This document shows, piece by piece, positions 41,005-51,899 of a stretch of DNA of 64,000 nucleotides. How positions within the stretch are numbered: the first letter of the stretch is position 1; each line of letters starts with the position of its first letter. Under the pieces are notes generated by a model that was given only the letters and a program-made list of their open reading frames with translations, was not told the origin of the DNA and searched no databases. The position numbers and the translations under genes are program-made. Source of the stretch: Desarmillaria ectypa. Its lineage: Eukaryota; Basidiomycota; Agaricomycetes; Agaricales; Physalacriaceae. The stretch is from assembly GCA_030407005.1 (NCBI GenBank), contig JAUDYN010000011.1, positions 1,230,501 through 1,294,500 on the forward strand, in the 5' to 3' direction.

Positions 41005-42219
41005 ATGTCCGGAGAAGACAGAAACTCTCAAGAACCCCGAACCGTTTCCCTCGGCGTCGCCATCGGCGGTGCCATACTATTATCTTTCTTTATGGTCCTC
41101 GCCGTACTCATCTACGAGGAAGAACTCTGGGCCTTGCTAAGAAGGCAACCCCGGAGACCAGAACCAGATCCCCGCCCCGTCCCAGCCGCCACCCATGACC
41201 TTCCCAGGGGGATACCCCCCACAAGACTGGGAGAACGAGAGGAGCTTCCACTCGTTCGTCCCCGGGCCCGATTCATTATCGGGCCCTCCTCCTCCTCCGA
41301 GGAGAGCACTAATTCGCGGCCCCCGTCTCCGGGGATCGCAGAACTTCAGGCTCAGATTGCCCGAAATGCTCTCGCCTACAATGCGAGGGCCCTCCTCCTC
41401 CGGAGCCAGTTGGAACGACCCACCGTTGCAATGGAGCAACCAACAATCGGTCCCGAGGAGACCGAAGAACACGAGGGGGACATTTGGACTGATGGGGATG
41501 AACCCCCGCCCCCATACCCCGGTCCCCCCCCTCGCTCAAGAAACCCCGCCCCTCGCCTATCTCGGCAAAGGTCTGACTCCCCGCCGCCCAACAGCGGCAG
41601 CAACAGCAACAGCAGATCCGACTCCAGCGGATCCGACTCCGACCAACCCCGACACCCCGACGATCCCGGCATGGATCGGACCCACCCCTACGGTCCCTGG
41701 AGCCGTGAGCGGTGGCCAAGCGAGGAGGAGTTCTCTCTCTCCTCCCTCCCCGTCATCGAAATCTCCGATGACGAGTCCGACGACGGCCTCATCGGAAACC
41801 ACACCCAGGCCGCTCCCCAGGCCCCTGACGATCCCTTCAACTCCGACGGGCTCGACTACACCTGGCCAGAACTCTCCGACTACGATCAGAGACTATTCAG
41901 TCCCTACCGGACCACAGCATGGGAAATTCAATGAAGGGACGTTGAAGCCCGAGACCTCTGGGAAGAACCCAGAATGGAGATGGATGAGTGGCTCGCCCTT
42001 AACAGGGGCGACCCCATCCGAGTACCGATGGAGGGCCCTAGCAACGCCAGGGCCCTCATCGTCAACCACCGGATTCGTGCCAATCGCGACCGGTCAATCT
42101 TCGGTCCCGCCGCAGGGGATCATTTTCCAGGGTTATTACCCAGGACCCCACAGGAGCAGAGAGAGCTGGACAGAACCCTCCAGCATCTCTGGAGGTTGGA
42201 GATGGCACGAGAGGATTGA
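41005..42219 (+). pseudogene. ORF0: transmembrane, acidic/Pro-rich protein overlapping gag
   Basis: About 404 codons from ATG 41,005 with one in-frame TGA at 41,932-41,934 (relatives have an Arg codon there). Near the N-terminus is a hydrophobic helix (SLGVAIGGAILLSFFMVLAV) followed by YEEELWALLRR. Then come Pro/Ser-rich and acidic stretches (ISDDESDD) and a conserved end (DYTWPELSDYDQRLF, MDEWLALNRGDPI, LQHLWRLE). Start, membrane helix and C-terminal blocks are recognisable in both dead relatives. It shares 41,195-42,219 with gag in another frame. I know no assigned function for such an ORF in fungal gypsy elements; a membrane or assembly role is speculation. Confidence 0.65.
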
Positions 42220-43732
42220 GGAAGAAGAACCTCAATACAATACGTTAACCTACGATACAGGTTACTATGGAGGGATGGAATACCACCACCCTCAATACGA
42301 AACTTATCCGGATTACCCACCGGATACCCCGGTCGCAAGCCCACGACCACTTCCCGACTCACCCCCTCATCATAGGGCGCGTCACCAAGGATACCACCCT
42401 TACCAGGGTGGCAGTCTTCTCTTCGCAGGGGCAGGAGAAGAAATGGAAGCAGAAGGACCGCCGGCAGGAAGCGCCACCGCAGGGGCATCAAGGAATCCTG
42501 CCACGGCAGAAGAAACTCGGCAGCAGATGCGAACCGAGTTACAGGAGAAAGAGCGACGCATAGCGGAGATGCGTAGTGAGCTCGACAAGGAGGACGCCGC
42601 CCGCAAGACACTGGCAGACTATCTCCAAGTCCAAGAGCGGGAGAAGGAGCCGGAAAGAGGGAGACCGCCGGGCCCACCAAGAGGGTACCCGGGATACAGA
42701 CTGGATCGATTTTCGATCCCAAGACCTCCCCCTGGTCAGGGACCACCTGACCCAATCCCGAATCCGGTCGGGAATGCCGCTGCTGATGCCCCCTATTTGG
42801 GCATCAAGCCAACTCTCGTCAAAGTCCCCGCCCCGTTCAAAGGGGACCATGACAACATTGAACGCTTCATAGGCGATTGCATCGCCTACTTTGAAGTGTT
42901 CAGACACTATTTCCAGGTGCCGTCGCACCTGGTACTATTCGCGACATCCCACTTCGAGGGTGCCACCAAGGACTGGTGGGTCTACAAGAGACCCGAATAC
43001 TGGGTAGGCGATGCCTTTGACGGCACCGCTGCCCACTTCCGATACCCCGACTGGGCCGACTTCGTCGACCTAGTCACAAGACAATTCCGAGATCCGGTGA
43101 TCGAGGAAATCCACAAAAAGTGCATGTTCGATCTGCGCATGGGAGCACAGCCCGCCTCCCACTACTTCCAGAAGCTGGAAGAAGAAGCCAAGCTAGCGGG
43201 CCGGAGATCCGACGAAGCGGAATGGGGCGCGATGGTAAAGGCGGTGCGACTAGGAGTCCCTAGTTCGTACACTACCTTTATTTCGAATATGGGGGTGAGC
43301 ATTCCGCGCTCATACCCCGAATGGAAGGAACGCATTCTGAGAATGTATGAAGAGAGACAGCGGAAGTGGGTCTTTGACCAGACCACCAGTATGCCTCGGG
43401 ATGGCCAGAAGCAGGGCCCGCGTCCCCAACAACAACAACCCAGCGGCAAGAACACCGCTGGGGCGACGAGTTCCTCGACTCCAAAGCCAAGCGCTGGGAG
43501 TGGAGGGGCTGGTCGCGATGTTAGAACCGGTAAGTGGACAACGTACGGGGGGGCGGGAAAGCCTATGGACGTAGACCGGCAACGAGCCGAGGGGCGCTGC
43601 TTCAGGTGTGACCAAAAGGGTCACCTGAGCAGGGATTGCCCTACAAGAAAAGAGAAGAACATAGTGAGATATGTGGGGCCCACTGACGCAGTGGTGCCAA
43701 GCACCTCCAAGGTTGAGGAGGTAAAAGAGTAG
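41195..43732 (+). CDS. Gag polyprotein
   Basis: 845 codons from ATG 41,195 to TAG 43,730-43,732. The N-terminal ~340 residues are Pro/Ser/Thr-rich and overlap ORF0. Then come a Tyr-rich segment, a coiled coil (ETRQQMRTELQEKERRIAEM), a retrotransposon gag domain (about residues 540-735; FKGDHDNIERFIGDCIAYF, ATKDWWVYK), a basic Gln-rich stretch, and a CCHC zinc knuckle CFRCDQKGHLSRDCP near the C-terminus for nucleic-acid binding. Start and opening residues (FPxxYPxxxW) are conserved in the dead copies; one has ATA for ATG. The protein would form the virus-like particle. Pol follows in the -1 frame relative to gag. Confidence 0.85.
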   Translation: MTFPGGYPPQDWENERSFHSFVPGPDSLSGPPPPPRRALIRGPRLRGSQNFRLRLPEMLSPTMRGPSSSGASWNDPPLQWSNQQSVPRRPKNTRGTFGLMGMNPRPHTPVPPLAQETPPLAYLGKGLTPRRPTAAATATADPTPADPTPTNPDTPTIPAWIGPTPTVPGAVSGGQARRSSLSPPSPSSKSPMTSPTTASSETTPRPLPRPLTIPSTPTGSTTPGQNSPTTIRDYSVPTGPQHGKFNEGTLKPETSGKNPEWRWMSGSPLTGATPSEYRWRALATPGPSSSTTGFVPIATGQSSVPPQGIIFQGYYPGPHRSRESWTEPSSISGGWRWHERIEEEEPQYNTLTYDTGYYGGMEYHHPQYETYPDYPPDTPVASPRPLPDSPPHHRARHQGYHPYQGGSLLFAGAGEEMEAEGPPAGSATAGASRNPATAEETRQQMRTELQEKERRIAEMRSELDKEDAARKTLADYLQVQEREKEPERGRPPGPPRGYPGYRLDRFSIPRPPPGQGPPDPIPNPVGNAAADAPYLGIKPTLVKVPAPFKGDHDNIERFIGDCIAYFEVFRHYFQVPSHLVLFATSHFEGATKDWWVYKRPEYWVGDAFDGTAAHFRYPDWADFVDLVTRQFRDPVIEEIHKKCMFDLRMGAQPASHYFQKLEEEAKLAGRRSDEAEWGAMVKAVRLGVPSSYTTFISNMGVSIPRSYPEWKERILRMYEERQRKWVFDQTTSMPRDGQKQGPRPQQQQPSGKNTAGATSSSTPKPSAGSGGAGRDVRTGKWTTYGGAGKPMDVDRQRAEGRCFRCDQKGHLSRDCPTRKEKNIVRYVGPTDAVVPSTSKVEEVKE

Positions 43733-43764
43733 GGCGTCAAGGGTTCGATTCCCCTTGCACGCCC
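43732..43764 (+). other. T-arm-like RNA hairpin between gag and pol
   Basis: Starting on the last base of the gag stop codon: GGGCGT pairs with ACGCCC (43,759-43,764), and inside it CAAGGG pairs with CCCTTG around the loop TTCGATTC. This reproduces a tRNA acceptor/T-arm minihelix, including the B-box-like GGTTCGATTCC. The dead copy keeps the fold with two compensated base-pair changes. A role in pol translation is inference. Confidence 0.6.
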
Positions 43765-44766
43765 AAGTCTCAAGGTGTGTCCTCGGTTTCCGCGGGTCGG
43801 ACTAAATATTATGAAAACAGAAAAATATCTACGAACAATATATCTATGACTTCACCAAAGCCGAAGACAAAAAAGAAAGAATCAACAAAGACAAACAGGT
43901 ATGTCATACTGCTAGAAGACGCTGACACCAGTATCTGTAGTGACCAATCCCGAACCTCCGACGAACTGGAGCGGGACTTGCCAAATGGTGTTGGCGCCGC
44001 AACAAAGTCCAAAGAGCAGTGCTCACCGGATACGCCGCTGAGCGCTCAGCGACGAGCAGGGACCAGTAGGCAGGACTCCTCTGGGACTTCCAGAAGTCCG
44101 ACCGTCCCAGTACCCGCTTCGAGCAGCGGGGCAAGCTCACCAGTTCTGCCAGGGTCGGCGGAGGATCAGAACAGTGCCTCTCACCAAGGCCAGGCCTTAC
44201 CCGGACGAACCGGTCCGGGGAGTGGAAAACTTGACGAAGCTGAGTACCAAACCGGGCCGGCAAGTTGCAGGGTTGACAACCATGCGAAGGTCGCCTTAGG
44301 CACTAGCTGGGAGTCAATGACCAAGGAATTTCAAACTCCGTCACGAGTGGTGCCGGCCGAGGAAAAGGGACAGGATCCCGCTAGCGCCCAGGCAGTAAAA
44401 AGGGGGCATTTCAGCAGAACTACCGTCGTTGAAGTACCCGACGAAGAAGATGATACAGCATTCAGAATATGGCAAGATAAACAATCCAAAGCCAGTACTC
44501 CGATATGCAGAACACCGGAAAAACAAACATTCGACCTTCCGAACGTACAGGGAAGTGTCGAAACCAATACCGATCTTAACAAGGGGGTATCAATTGCTTT
44601 CGAATGTATGGGAAAGCTGAAAAAGTCTTCTGAATGCACAGGGAAGCAAGACGAATTCCAATGGTTTAAACCATTCGGAATTGACTGGACAATGCGCGCT
44701 ATACGCAACTCCAAGGATTTGGCTAATGCCAAAGCGGTTCTCTCCATTTGGGTACACCCCAAATGA
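43765..44766 (+). pseudogene. Pol N-terminal region (pre-protease)
   Basis: The pol frame is open from 43,717 and first stops at TGA 44,764-44,766. No ATG is present near its 5' end: the codon aligned with the ATG of the dead copy is AAG at 43,765. The product is Lys/Ser/Glu-rich with no known fold; the opening SVSAGRTKYY and the RYVILLEDADT block are shared with the dead copy. It continues in the same frame into protease. Confidence 0.65.
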
Positions 44767-46812
44767 CTTGGAGAAATCAACGACGAGCTTATCCGAAGCT
44801 TACAAACAGAAGAAAGTACGGCCCGGGAACAACTCTACGAATTGCACGAACCCATTCGTTATATTCGAGGCACCAAGAGTTCCGGTCAGGACTTCTTGGT
44901 AGACATCCAACTTTCCCCATGTACCGGGAAAAAAGTACTGACAACCCGAGCGTTGTTGGATAGCGGCTGCACGGGCAGCTCTATCAACCGAACGTACGTC
45001 CAACAACACCAGTTGGACACCAGGAAGGCCGCAGCCCCTATACCGGTCTATAATGCCGATGGAACGCGCAACAAAGCAGGAGATGTTACCGAATTTGTAG
45101 AATTGCGAATGACAATTGGAGGACATAGTGAACGCATTGACCTCGCAGTCACCGACTTAGGTTCCAAAACTGTATATTTGGGACACGACTGGCTTAAACG
45201 CCACAACCCTTTTGTCAACTGGAAGGCAGGAACCTTGACATTTGGACGATGTCATTGTGTTCAGAACCACTTTACTCTGCCAGACGCAGATGAAGAAGAC
45301 CGATGGGACGAAGAGCTCGAAGAGGGAGAAAGTATTCTTGCCGTCAATATGCAAGAAGAAATCATCCTTCGAGCCGTCCATCACGCGAATGAGTTAGCAG
45401 CTGCAGCTAACGCTGAGAAACCAAAGCAGACGTTTGAGGAACTCATACCTCCTCAGTATCAAAGCTTTAGAGATTTATTCTCTAAAGAAAGCTTTGATGA
45501 ATTACCAGAACGAAGAACCTGGGATCACGCCATCGAGCTAATCCCCAACGCAAAATCTACCTTAGATTGCAAAGTGTACCCGCTCAATCGCAATGAGCAG
45601 GAACAATTGGACAAATTCTTAGATGAGAATTTAGACTCAGGACGCATTCGTCCATCGAAATCCCCATTCGCCTCTCCTTTCTTCTTTGTCAAGAAAAAAA
45701 ATGGCTCTCTACGACCAGTTCAGGATTATCGAAAACTGAATGAAATGACGATAAAGAATCGTTATCCCCTCCCACTCATCTCTGAGCTTATCGACAAGTT
45801 ACGAGGAGCCAAATACTTCTCCAAGCTGGATGTACGATGGGGTTACAACAATGTCCGGATTCGAGACGGAGATGAAGAGAAAGCCGCGTTCAGAACTAAT
45901 CGAGGGCTCTTTGAACCCACGGTAATGTTCTTCGGGCTCACCAATTCACCAGCCACCTTCCAGTGGATGATGAACGACATATTCAAGGATTTGATCGCCG
46001 GAGGAAAGGTCACCATTTACCTCGATGATATACTTATCTTCACAAAATCCTTGACAGAACACCGGAACATAGTACGACAAGTACTCCAGCGACTTCGAGA
46101 AAACAAGTTATTCCTCAAAGCCGAGAAATGCGAGTTTGAAGTACTCGAGACGGAATACCTTGGGGTTATCATAAGCGAAGATGCCATTCGCATGGACCCA
46201 ATCAAAATAGCAGGAATAGCAGAATGGCCGACCCCAACAAAAAAGAAAGAACTACAATCCTTCCTAGGATTCACGAATTTCTACCGAAAATTCATCAAAG
46301 ACTATTCCAAGATAGTCCGTCCCCTCACCCAGTTAACTGGAAAGGTAGACTGGACCTGGGGATCAGAACAAGAACAGGCGTTTGATCAAATCAAGAAGCT
46401 GATGACGACAAACGTAATCTTAACGATTCCTTCAGACGATGGAAAGTTCCGAGTAGAAGCAGATGCGAGTGACGGAGCCATTGGCGCTGTACTCAGCCAA
46501 GAAAAAGAAGGCAAATGGAGACCCGTCGCTTTCATGTCCAAAGCGCTCACCGCCACCAAGCGCAACTATGAGATCTACGACAAAGAATTACTAGCCATCA
46601 TGCTAGCGCTAGAAGAATGGCGTCATTATCTCATGGGCGCCAAAGAAATCATCGAGATCTGGACCGACCACCAGAATCTCCAGTACTTCCGAAAACCCCA
46701 GAAGTTGAATCGTCGACAAGCACGATGGGTCACCGAACTAGCGGAATACCACTTTATCCTTCAGCATAAAGCCAGAACTGCTAACCAGAAGGCTGATCTT
46801 CTCAGTAGATGA
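44767..46812 (+). pseudogene. Pol: protease, reverse transcriptase, RNase H
   Basis: Same frame as the preceding segment. The aspartic protease has LLDSGCTGSS (near 44,955). The RT has FVKKKNGSLRPVQDYRKLN, SKLDVRWGYNNVRI and the catalytic YLDDILIF (near 46,020). RNase H has EADASDGAIGAVL and YDKELLAIMLALEEW. The frame stops at TGA 46,810-46,812 but the homology continues without shift. Catalytic Asp residues are intact, so inactivation is by stop codons alone. Confidence 0.9.
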
Positions 46813-48531
46813 GATGATCATGATCAGGGAAAAGAAGACAATAAAGACATTGTCGTTCTATCCCCGGAACACTTCCGTGCCCTGATAATACCAACCACGG
46901 AAGAGAGAATCACGCGCATAAGAGACGCAACAAGACAGAAGGAACAGTGGGACCAGGGAATTGAAAAATCCCTCAATCATGAAAGAGGAATCACGCAGGA
47001 GAACGAAATCCTGTGGTATGACGGATGAGTCTATGTCCCCAACGACTCAATGCTACGCGGTGAGATCATTGCGCAATTCCATGATCACATCACCGCTGGA
47101 CACCCCGGAATCGCCAAAACCAAAGAGCTCATACTCCGTGAGTATTGGTGGCCGAAAATGAAGAAGGACGTAGAATCTTACATCAAGGGATGTGAGACTT
47201 GTCAAAGGATGAAGAGTGACACGCAGGCCAAGGCTGCCCCTCTTCACCCCAACACAATTCCTGATATGCCATGGACACATATCTCCGTCGATATGATCAC
47301 CGGACTCCCGGAGTCAGATGGATTTGACGCTCTACTAGTCATCGTAGACTGTTTTTCAAAAAATATCCTCTTGTTTCCATGCAATGAGGAATTATCAGCA
47401 GAAGGATGGGCATTAATACTTCGCAATCAAGTATACGCGAAGCATGGAATGCCGCAAGTGGTTATCTCTGACAGAGGACCTCAATTCATTTCAGCATTCA
47501 TGAAAGAACTATATCGAATGCTGAATATCACTCAAAACGCGTCCACGGCATATCATCCGCAGACAGACGGACAGACAGAGAGAGTCAACCAGGAGGTTGA
47601 AAAATACCTTCATATCTTTGTCAACCATAGACAGACCGACTGGGTAGCATGGCTACCACTCGCCGAATTTGCCCACAACAACCGAGTTCATTCGGCCACG
47701 GGCAAAAGTCCTTTCATGGTCCTATACGGACGAAATCCCCGACTCATCCCTGAGTCAATACAGAAAACCGGTTTTGTAAACCCTACAGCCGTTAACTTTA
47801 CAGAAACTATGGCCAAGGTCCATAAGGAGGTTCACGAAGCATTGGAAAAAGCGGCAATGCAAATGAAGATGCAATATGACAAAAAGAAGCAGACTCAACG
47901 AGAGTACCGAATCGGAGATAAGGTATGGCTTGATACCGCCAACCTTCACCTTCCACGACCAAAGAAAAAGCTTGACGACAAACGAACAGGACCATTCGAA
48001 ATCGTTGAAAAGTCGGGAGCGACAGCATACAAGCTGAAACTACCACCCCACTGGAAAATCCATCCCCGGTTCAATGAAAAATTGTTGACTCCATATGTTG
48101 CACCGTCATTTGCAAATCAAGAACAACCGCCTCCACCTCCCCCGGATCTCATAGACGGTCAAGAAGAGTACGAAATCGAAGAAGTCTTGGACTCGCGCAC
48201 CAGAAAGGTACGGTCCAAACGAGGACAACCATCTAGGGAAGTCACAGACTACCTGGTCAAATGGAAAGGATGGACTCGTGAACACAATTCATGGGTTCGA
48301 GAGAATGAAATGAAGAATGCCTCGGAAGCAATCCAAGAGTATAAGGCGAACGTAAACCGCGCCGTATATGCTCCAAAAATCGCAACCAGGAAAATAGTGG
48401 TCAAAATACTGGATCACGAATATTCGGAACATGGCGACGTAGCATACCTCGCCAAAAGAACAGATGGATGCATCAAATGGATTATCAATCCAGACGAAGG
48501 GATATGGAAAAAACTGATTGATCAGTACTAG
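46813..48531 (+). pseudogene. Pol: integrase with chromodomain
   Basis: The frame continues with a further TGA at 47,026-47,028 just before VYVPNDSMLRG. The HHCC zinc finger (HDHITAGHPG ... CETCQRMK), the catalytic core (VDMITGLPESDG, VISDRGPQF, Glu in GQTERVNQE) and a GPFEIVEK module precede a chromodomain (YEIEEVLDSR, YLVKWKGWTREHNSWV; about 48,165-48,345). A further C-terminal tail ends at TAG 48,529-48,531. Chromodomains of this class bind modified histone tails and steer insertion to heterochromatin. An in-frame ATG at 47,050 could start a separate integrase. Confidence 0.9.
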
Positions 48532-48601
48532 ATCAGTCAAATCGCAACACAAAATGACACCCCTTTGGAAGAGCCTTAGCAGTCGGGACGACTGCTTTAA
48601 C

Positions 48602-48611
48602 AAGGGGGTAA
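48602..48611 (+). promoter_or_regulatory. Polypurine tract
   Basis: AAGGGGGTAA immediately precedes the 3' LTR, the usual position of the plus-strand primer. Confidence 0.6.
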
Positions 48612-49034
48612 TGTTACGATTTTTCCCTTATCTTATCTTATCCGAGTCATATCCATAACTCATCCATCTAATCTAGTCCAGAAACCGACTCGTATCCAGA
48701 TATTCGCCGACGACCACCCTCTTTCTCACCATCTGTCACCCTAGACGATTACCATTGGTTCTATGATCCTCCCGGATCGTCCTACTTCGACACCGTTTGT
48801 GCATGGACCGTAGCGTTTCATCTAAATATAACGCCGTAGGAATACTATATAAACAGAGTATATTAGACCATTGTACTCTATCTCTTGTTTTAATTAACAC
48901 TATAAACTCCTTATTCGCACTACACTAAAGACTATTAGCGTAGTTCTCTCGTTTGGGTGATCGTTCGAACGCGTAACGGCCCAGAGAGGATCAGCTGATG
49001 GTCCCAAGTCACGTGCCCAAGGCGGTGCCTAACA
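48612..49034 (+). repeat. 3' LTR of young gypsy element (423 bp)
   Basis: Nearly identical to 40,522-40,945. It keeps CpG at three places where the 5' LTR has TG or CA. Confidence 0.95.
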
Positions 49035-49608
49035 ATCCCTGCAGTTGAGCCCTCACTGGTAGTAACTGGTGTCCCCAATTAAAGGCTTTTGTGCTTAATC
49101 TTGATGAAGTGATTAATAGTCACTAAGTCACTCATAGTATTGCATTGAATTGAAGTCTCTTAGAGTCACTATTGTGTCCTACAAAGGTTCAGAGTGTTTT
49201 GAAGTTAGTTCAAGCAAAGTTCTCAGGGTTATAGTTTATTTTTAGGCCAAGAGTATGACTAGTCAAGTGTTTATCACTTGTAGGAGCAGTATAGGGCCAA
49301 GAGTGCCACCAGTCTGAAGCAGTTTCAGTTGGAACAAGTGCAGTAGCTCAAACCAAGTCACTCTTATCCAATTGTGTCTTACCCACTCCACTAGTATGAG
49401 TAGTACTTTGTATAAACTCACTAGTAATGAATAAAATGTCTTTAAGACAATTGTACTTGATTATTGAAGTCTGCAGAGTGCTTCCATCATACTTGAAACT
49501 GCCTGAATTCAATATTGGTGATTAAGTGTAGAGTAGTAAGAGGTTTAGTGTGATTGGTGTTCATTGCCATTCCCTAATTCTTTTGTCACTCGCCATTACC
49601 AAGCACAT
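49035..49608 (-). repeat. Repeat unit X, right copy, second part
   Basis: It resumes the X copy interrupted at 40,521 and is the reverse complement of about 37,747-38,335. It ends CCAAGCACAT, next to gag sequence of dead copy 2. Confidence 0.8.
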
Positions 49609-51899
49609 CACTGGTGGTCTGGTCAAAGACCCACTTGCATTGGCATTCCTCATACATTCGTGAGATCTGCTCTTTTCACTCTAGATACAAATGCGGGATA
49701 TTGATGCCCATATTTGAAATGAATGTCATATAGGAGGATGGTACTCCTAGACAAATGGCCTTCACCATTGTGCTGTGCTCATTCTCATCAGTCTGTTGGC
49801 CTGCCAATTTAGCCTCTTCTTTCAGCTTCTGGAATTAATGGGAGGTGGGCTGCATTCCCATCTGGAGGTTGAACATCTGCTTCTCATGGACTTCCTTGAT
49901 GGCAGGGTCCTGGAATTGTTGTGAGACCATGTCAATGAAGTTGTCCCAAGTGGGATATCAGAAATGGGCAGCGGTTCCATTGTAGGAATCACCCACCTAG
50001 AATTCAGGTCTCTTGTAGACCCACCAGTCCTTGGTGGCCCCTTCAAAATGAGAGGTCATGAATAAAACCAAGTGTGATGGCACCTGGAAGTAGTGTCAGA
50101 ACACTTTGAAGTAGGCAATGCAATCACCCATGAAGCATTCAATGTCATCATGATCCTCTTTGAATGGAAGGGGAGTTTTGACAAGGATGGGTTTTATGCT
50201 CAAATATGGGGCATCATCAGGTGCATTCCTGACAGGATTAGGAATGGGATCAGGAGGACCTCTACTAGGGGGCAGTCTTGGAATCAAGAATCAATCTGGC
50301 CTTGGACCCAGGTAGCCTCTTGGCAGTTCCGTGGGTCTTCCTCTGTCAGGTTCTTTCCCTTTGTTGTTGTTGCAAAGATAGTCTGTCATTCTCTTTTTAG
50401 CAGATTCCTCCCTTGTGAGCTCTTTATGCATCTCCATGATGCATTTCTCCTTTTTGGCTAATGTGGTTTTTGTCACTTGTCGAAGTTCTGCCATTGTTGC
50501 TGTGGTTCTTGATGGCCCTGCAGGGTCCTCTTCAGCTTCCATTTCTTCTCCTGCATCTGTGAAGAGAAGACTGCCACCCTGATAGGAGTGGTAGCTGGGT
50601 TGTCTTGCCTGATGATAGGGTGGGGAGTCAGATAGAGGTCATGGATTTGCGACCAGGGTGTTAGGGGGATAATCAGGATGATTTATGTATTGGGGCTGAG
50701 AGTAGCCCAGCCCATCGTAGTATCCATACCCATATCTAGCTGCTTCAAATGTTAATATTGGGTTCATTCTCCTCCCTTCTGGTGAGCTCCAATTGCCATA
50801 GCTATTGAAGGGTGTGACCCAGCTTCCATTGTTCCTGCATCATCCTTGGATGTAGTCCTGGTACCATATTGCTGATGGAAGGGTGATAAAGTTCCTGGTT
50901 CCTGTTGGTGTGAATTGGGGCCCAAATTGTGGCATTAGAGTTCAGTCCCCATATTGGTTCTCCCCTGTTAAGGGTGAGCCACTCATCCATGTTGGGATGA
51001 TGCTTGGGCCAGGCTATTTTGGCTTCAATGTCTGCTCACCTGAGGTCCCAGGTGATAGATGTAATTGGACCAAGGATTTCTTGGTCAATGGCTGCAAGGG
51101 CAGGCCAAGTTTGGTTTGTCCCATCAGGGTTGAAGAGACTGTTGAGAGTGAGGAGGATGTTGGGAAGTGGGATAGACTTGGCCTCAGAGTTTGAGCCCCC
51201 TTCAGAGTCCAAAGAGAGCTCAATGATGGGGAGTAAGGATGAGGAGTCTGGGTTCCCTCTTGGCTAAGGGTCTCTTCCTTGAGCCCAGGATCTGTAAGGG
51301 TGGTTTCAATTTATGTTGGGATTGTTGATGTGTAAGGCCCTGAAGTAGGGCCGAGGAGAGAGGGAGCAGGAGTGGGGTGGAATTCTCCAGTTGTGGGGTC
51401 AGAGGGCAGGGGCATGGGGATGAGGGGGAAGAGAGTATGGGGGCAGGGGGTTGTCATTCTGAGCCTGAATGTCCCATGCATATTCCTGGGCCTCGGTGGT
51501 GGCAGGTCATTCCAACTAGTAGATTGCAGGAATTGTTCCTGTGGAATTCTCATTGGTGTCCTCAGAGGAGGATGAAGCTGACCCAGGGGTGAGATAATGG
51601 AGCCACCTCTCTTGTTCCCAGTTGGACAGGGGATAACCTTCTGGGAATGATATGTTTGGGATAAAGGGGAGGTCAGGGTGGAAGTTGGGGATGGCAGGAT
51701 CACCTTTCTTGGCAAAGAAGGATATGTGCTTCTTCTTCATATGCTAGTACTAGAAGGGCTGTGAAAATTATAAGAATGGCAGCACTGCCGATTGCGATGC
51801 TGAGGGTGATTGTTTGTTAGTTTTCATTATTTTCAGGTATGGGTAGGTGCATCTTTTATGGCTAGCATAAAAGATGCAGGATGGTTACCTTTTGACTAA
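49609..51899 (-). pseudogene. Dead gypsy relative copy 2: ORF0 and gag remnant
   Basis: Reads on the minus strand from the LTR at 52,295. It keeps the membrane segment (TITLSIAIGSAAIL, YEEE), SFPEGYPLSNW, SWNDLPPPRPRNMHGTF, MDEWLTLNRGEPI, a coiled-coil segment and gag-domain blocks (DAPYLSIKPILVK, FMGDCIAYF), ending at the FDQTTS equivalent where X is inserted. It is CpG-poor, with multiple stops and frameshifts. The gag end resumes at 39,757. Confidence 0.8.

Larger units (their letters stand above)
40522..49034 (+). mobile_element. Young chromodomain Ty3/gypsy retrotransposon (8,513 bp)
   Basis: LTR-ORF0/gag-pol-LTR with protease, RT, RNase H, integrase and chromodomain in chromovirus order. 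The target duplication is ATCTC (40,517-40,521) and ATCCC (49,035-49,039); the empty site in X shows ATCCC was original. The two LTRs differ at about five positions, three of them CpG transitions in the 5' LTR. CpG content is far higher than in surrounding relics, so the insertion is recent. Coding is broken only by TGA codons (41,932; 44,764; 46,810; 47,026). Confidence 0.95.

Noticed and set aside
43715..43732. Classical -1 frameshift slippery site joining gag and pol
   Set aside because: No XXXYYYZ heptamer in the gag frame is present in the short overlap (43,717-43,732); termination-reinitiation around the hairpin fits better.
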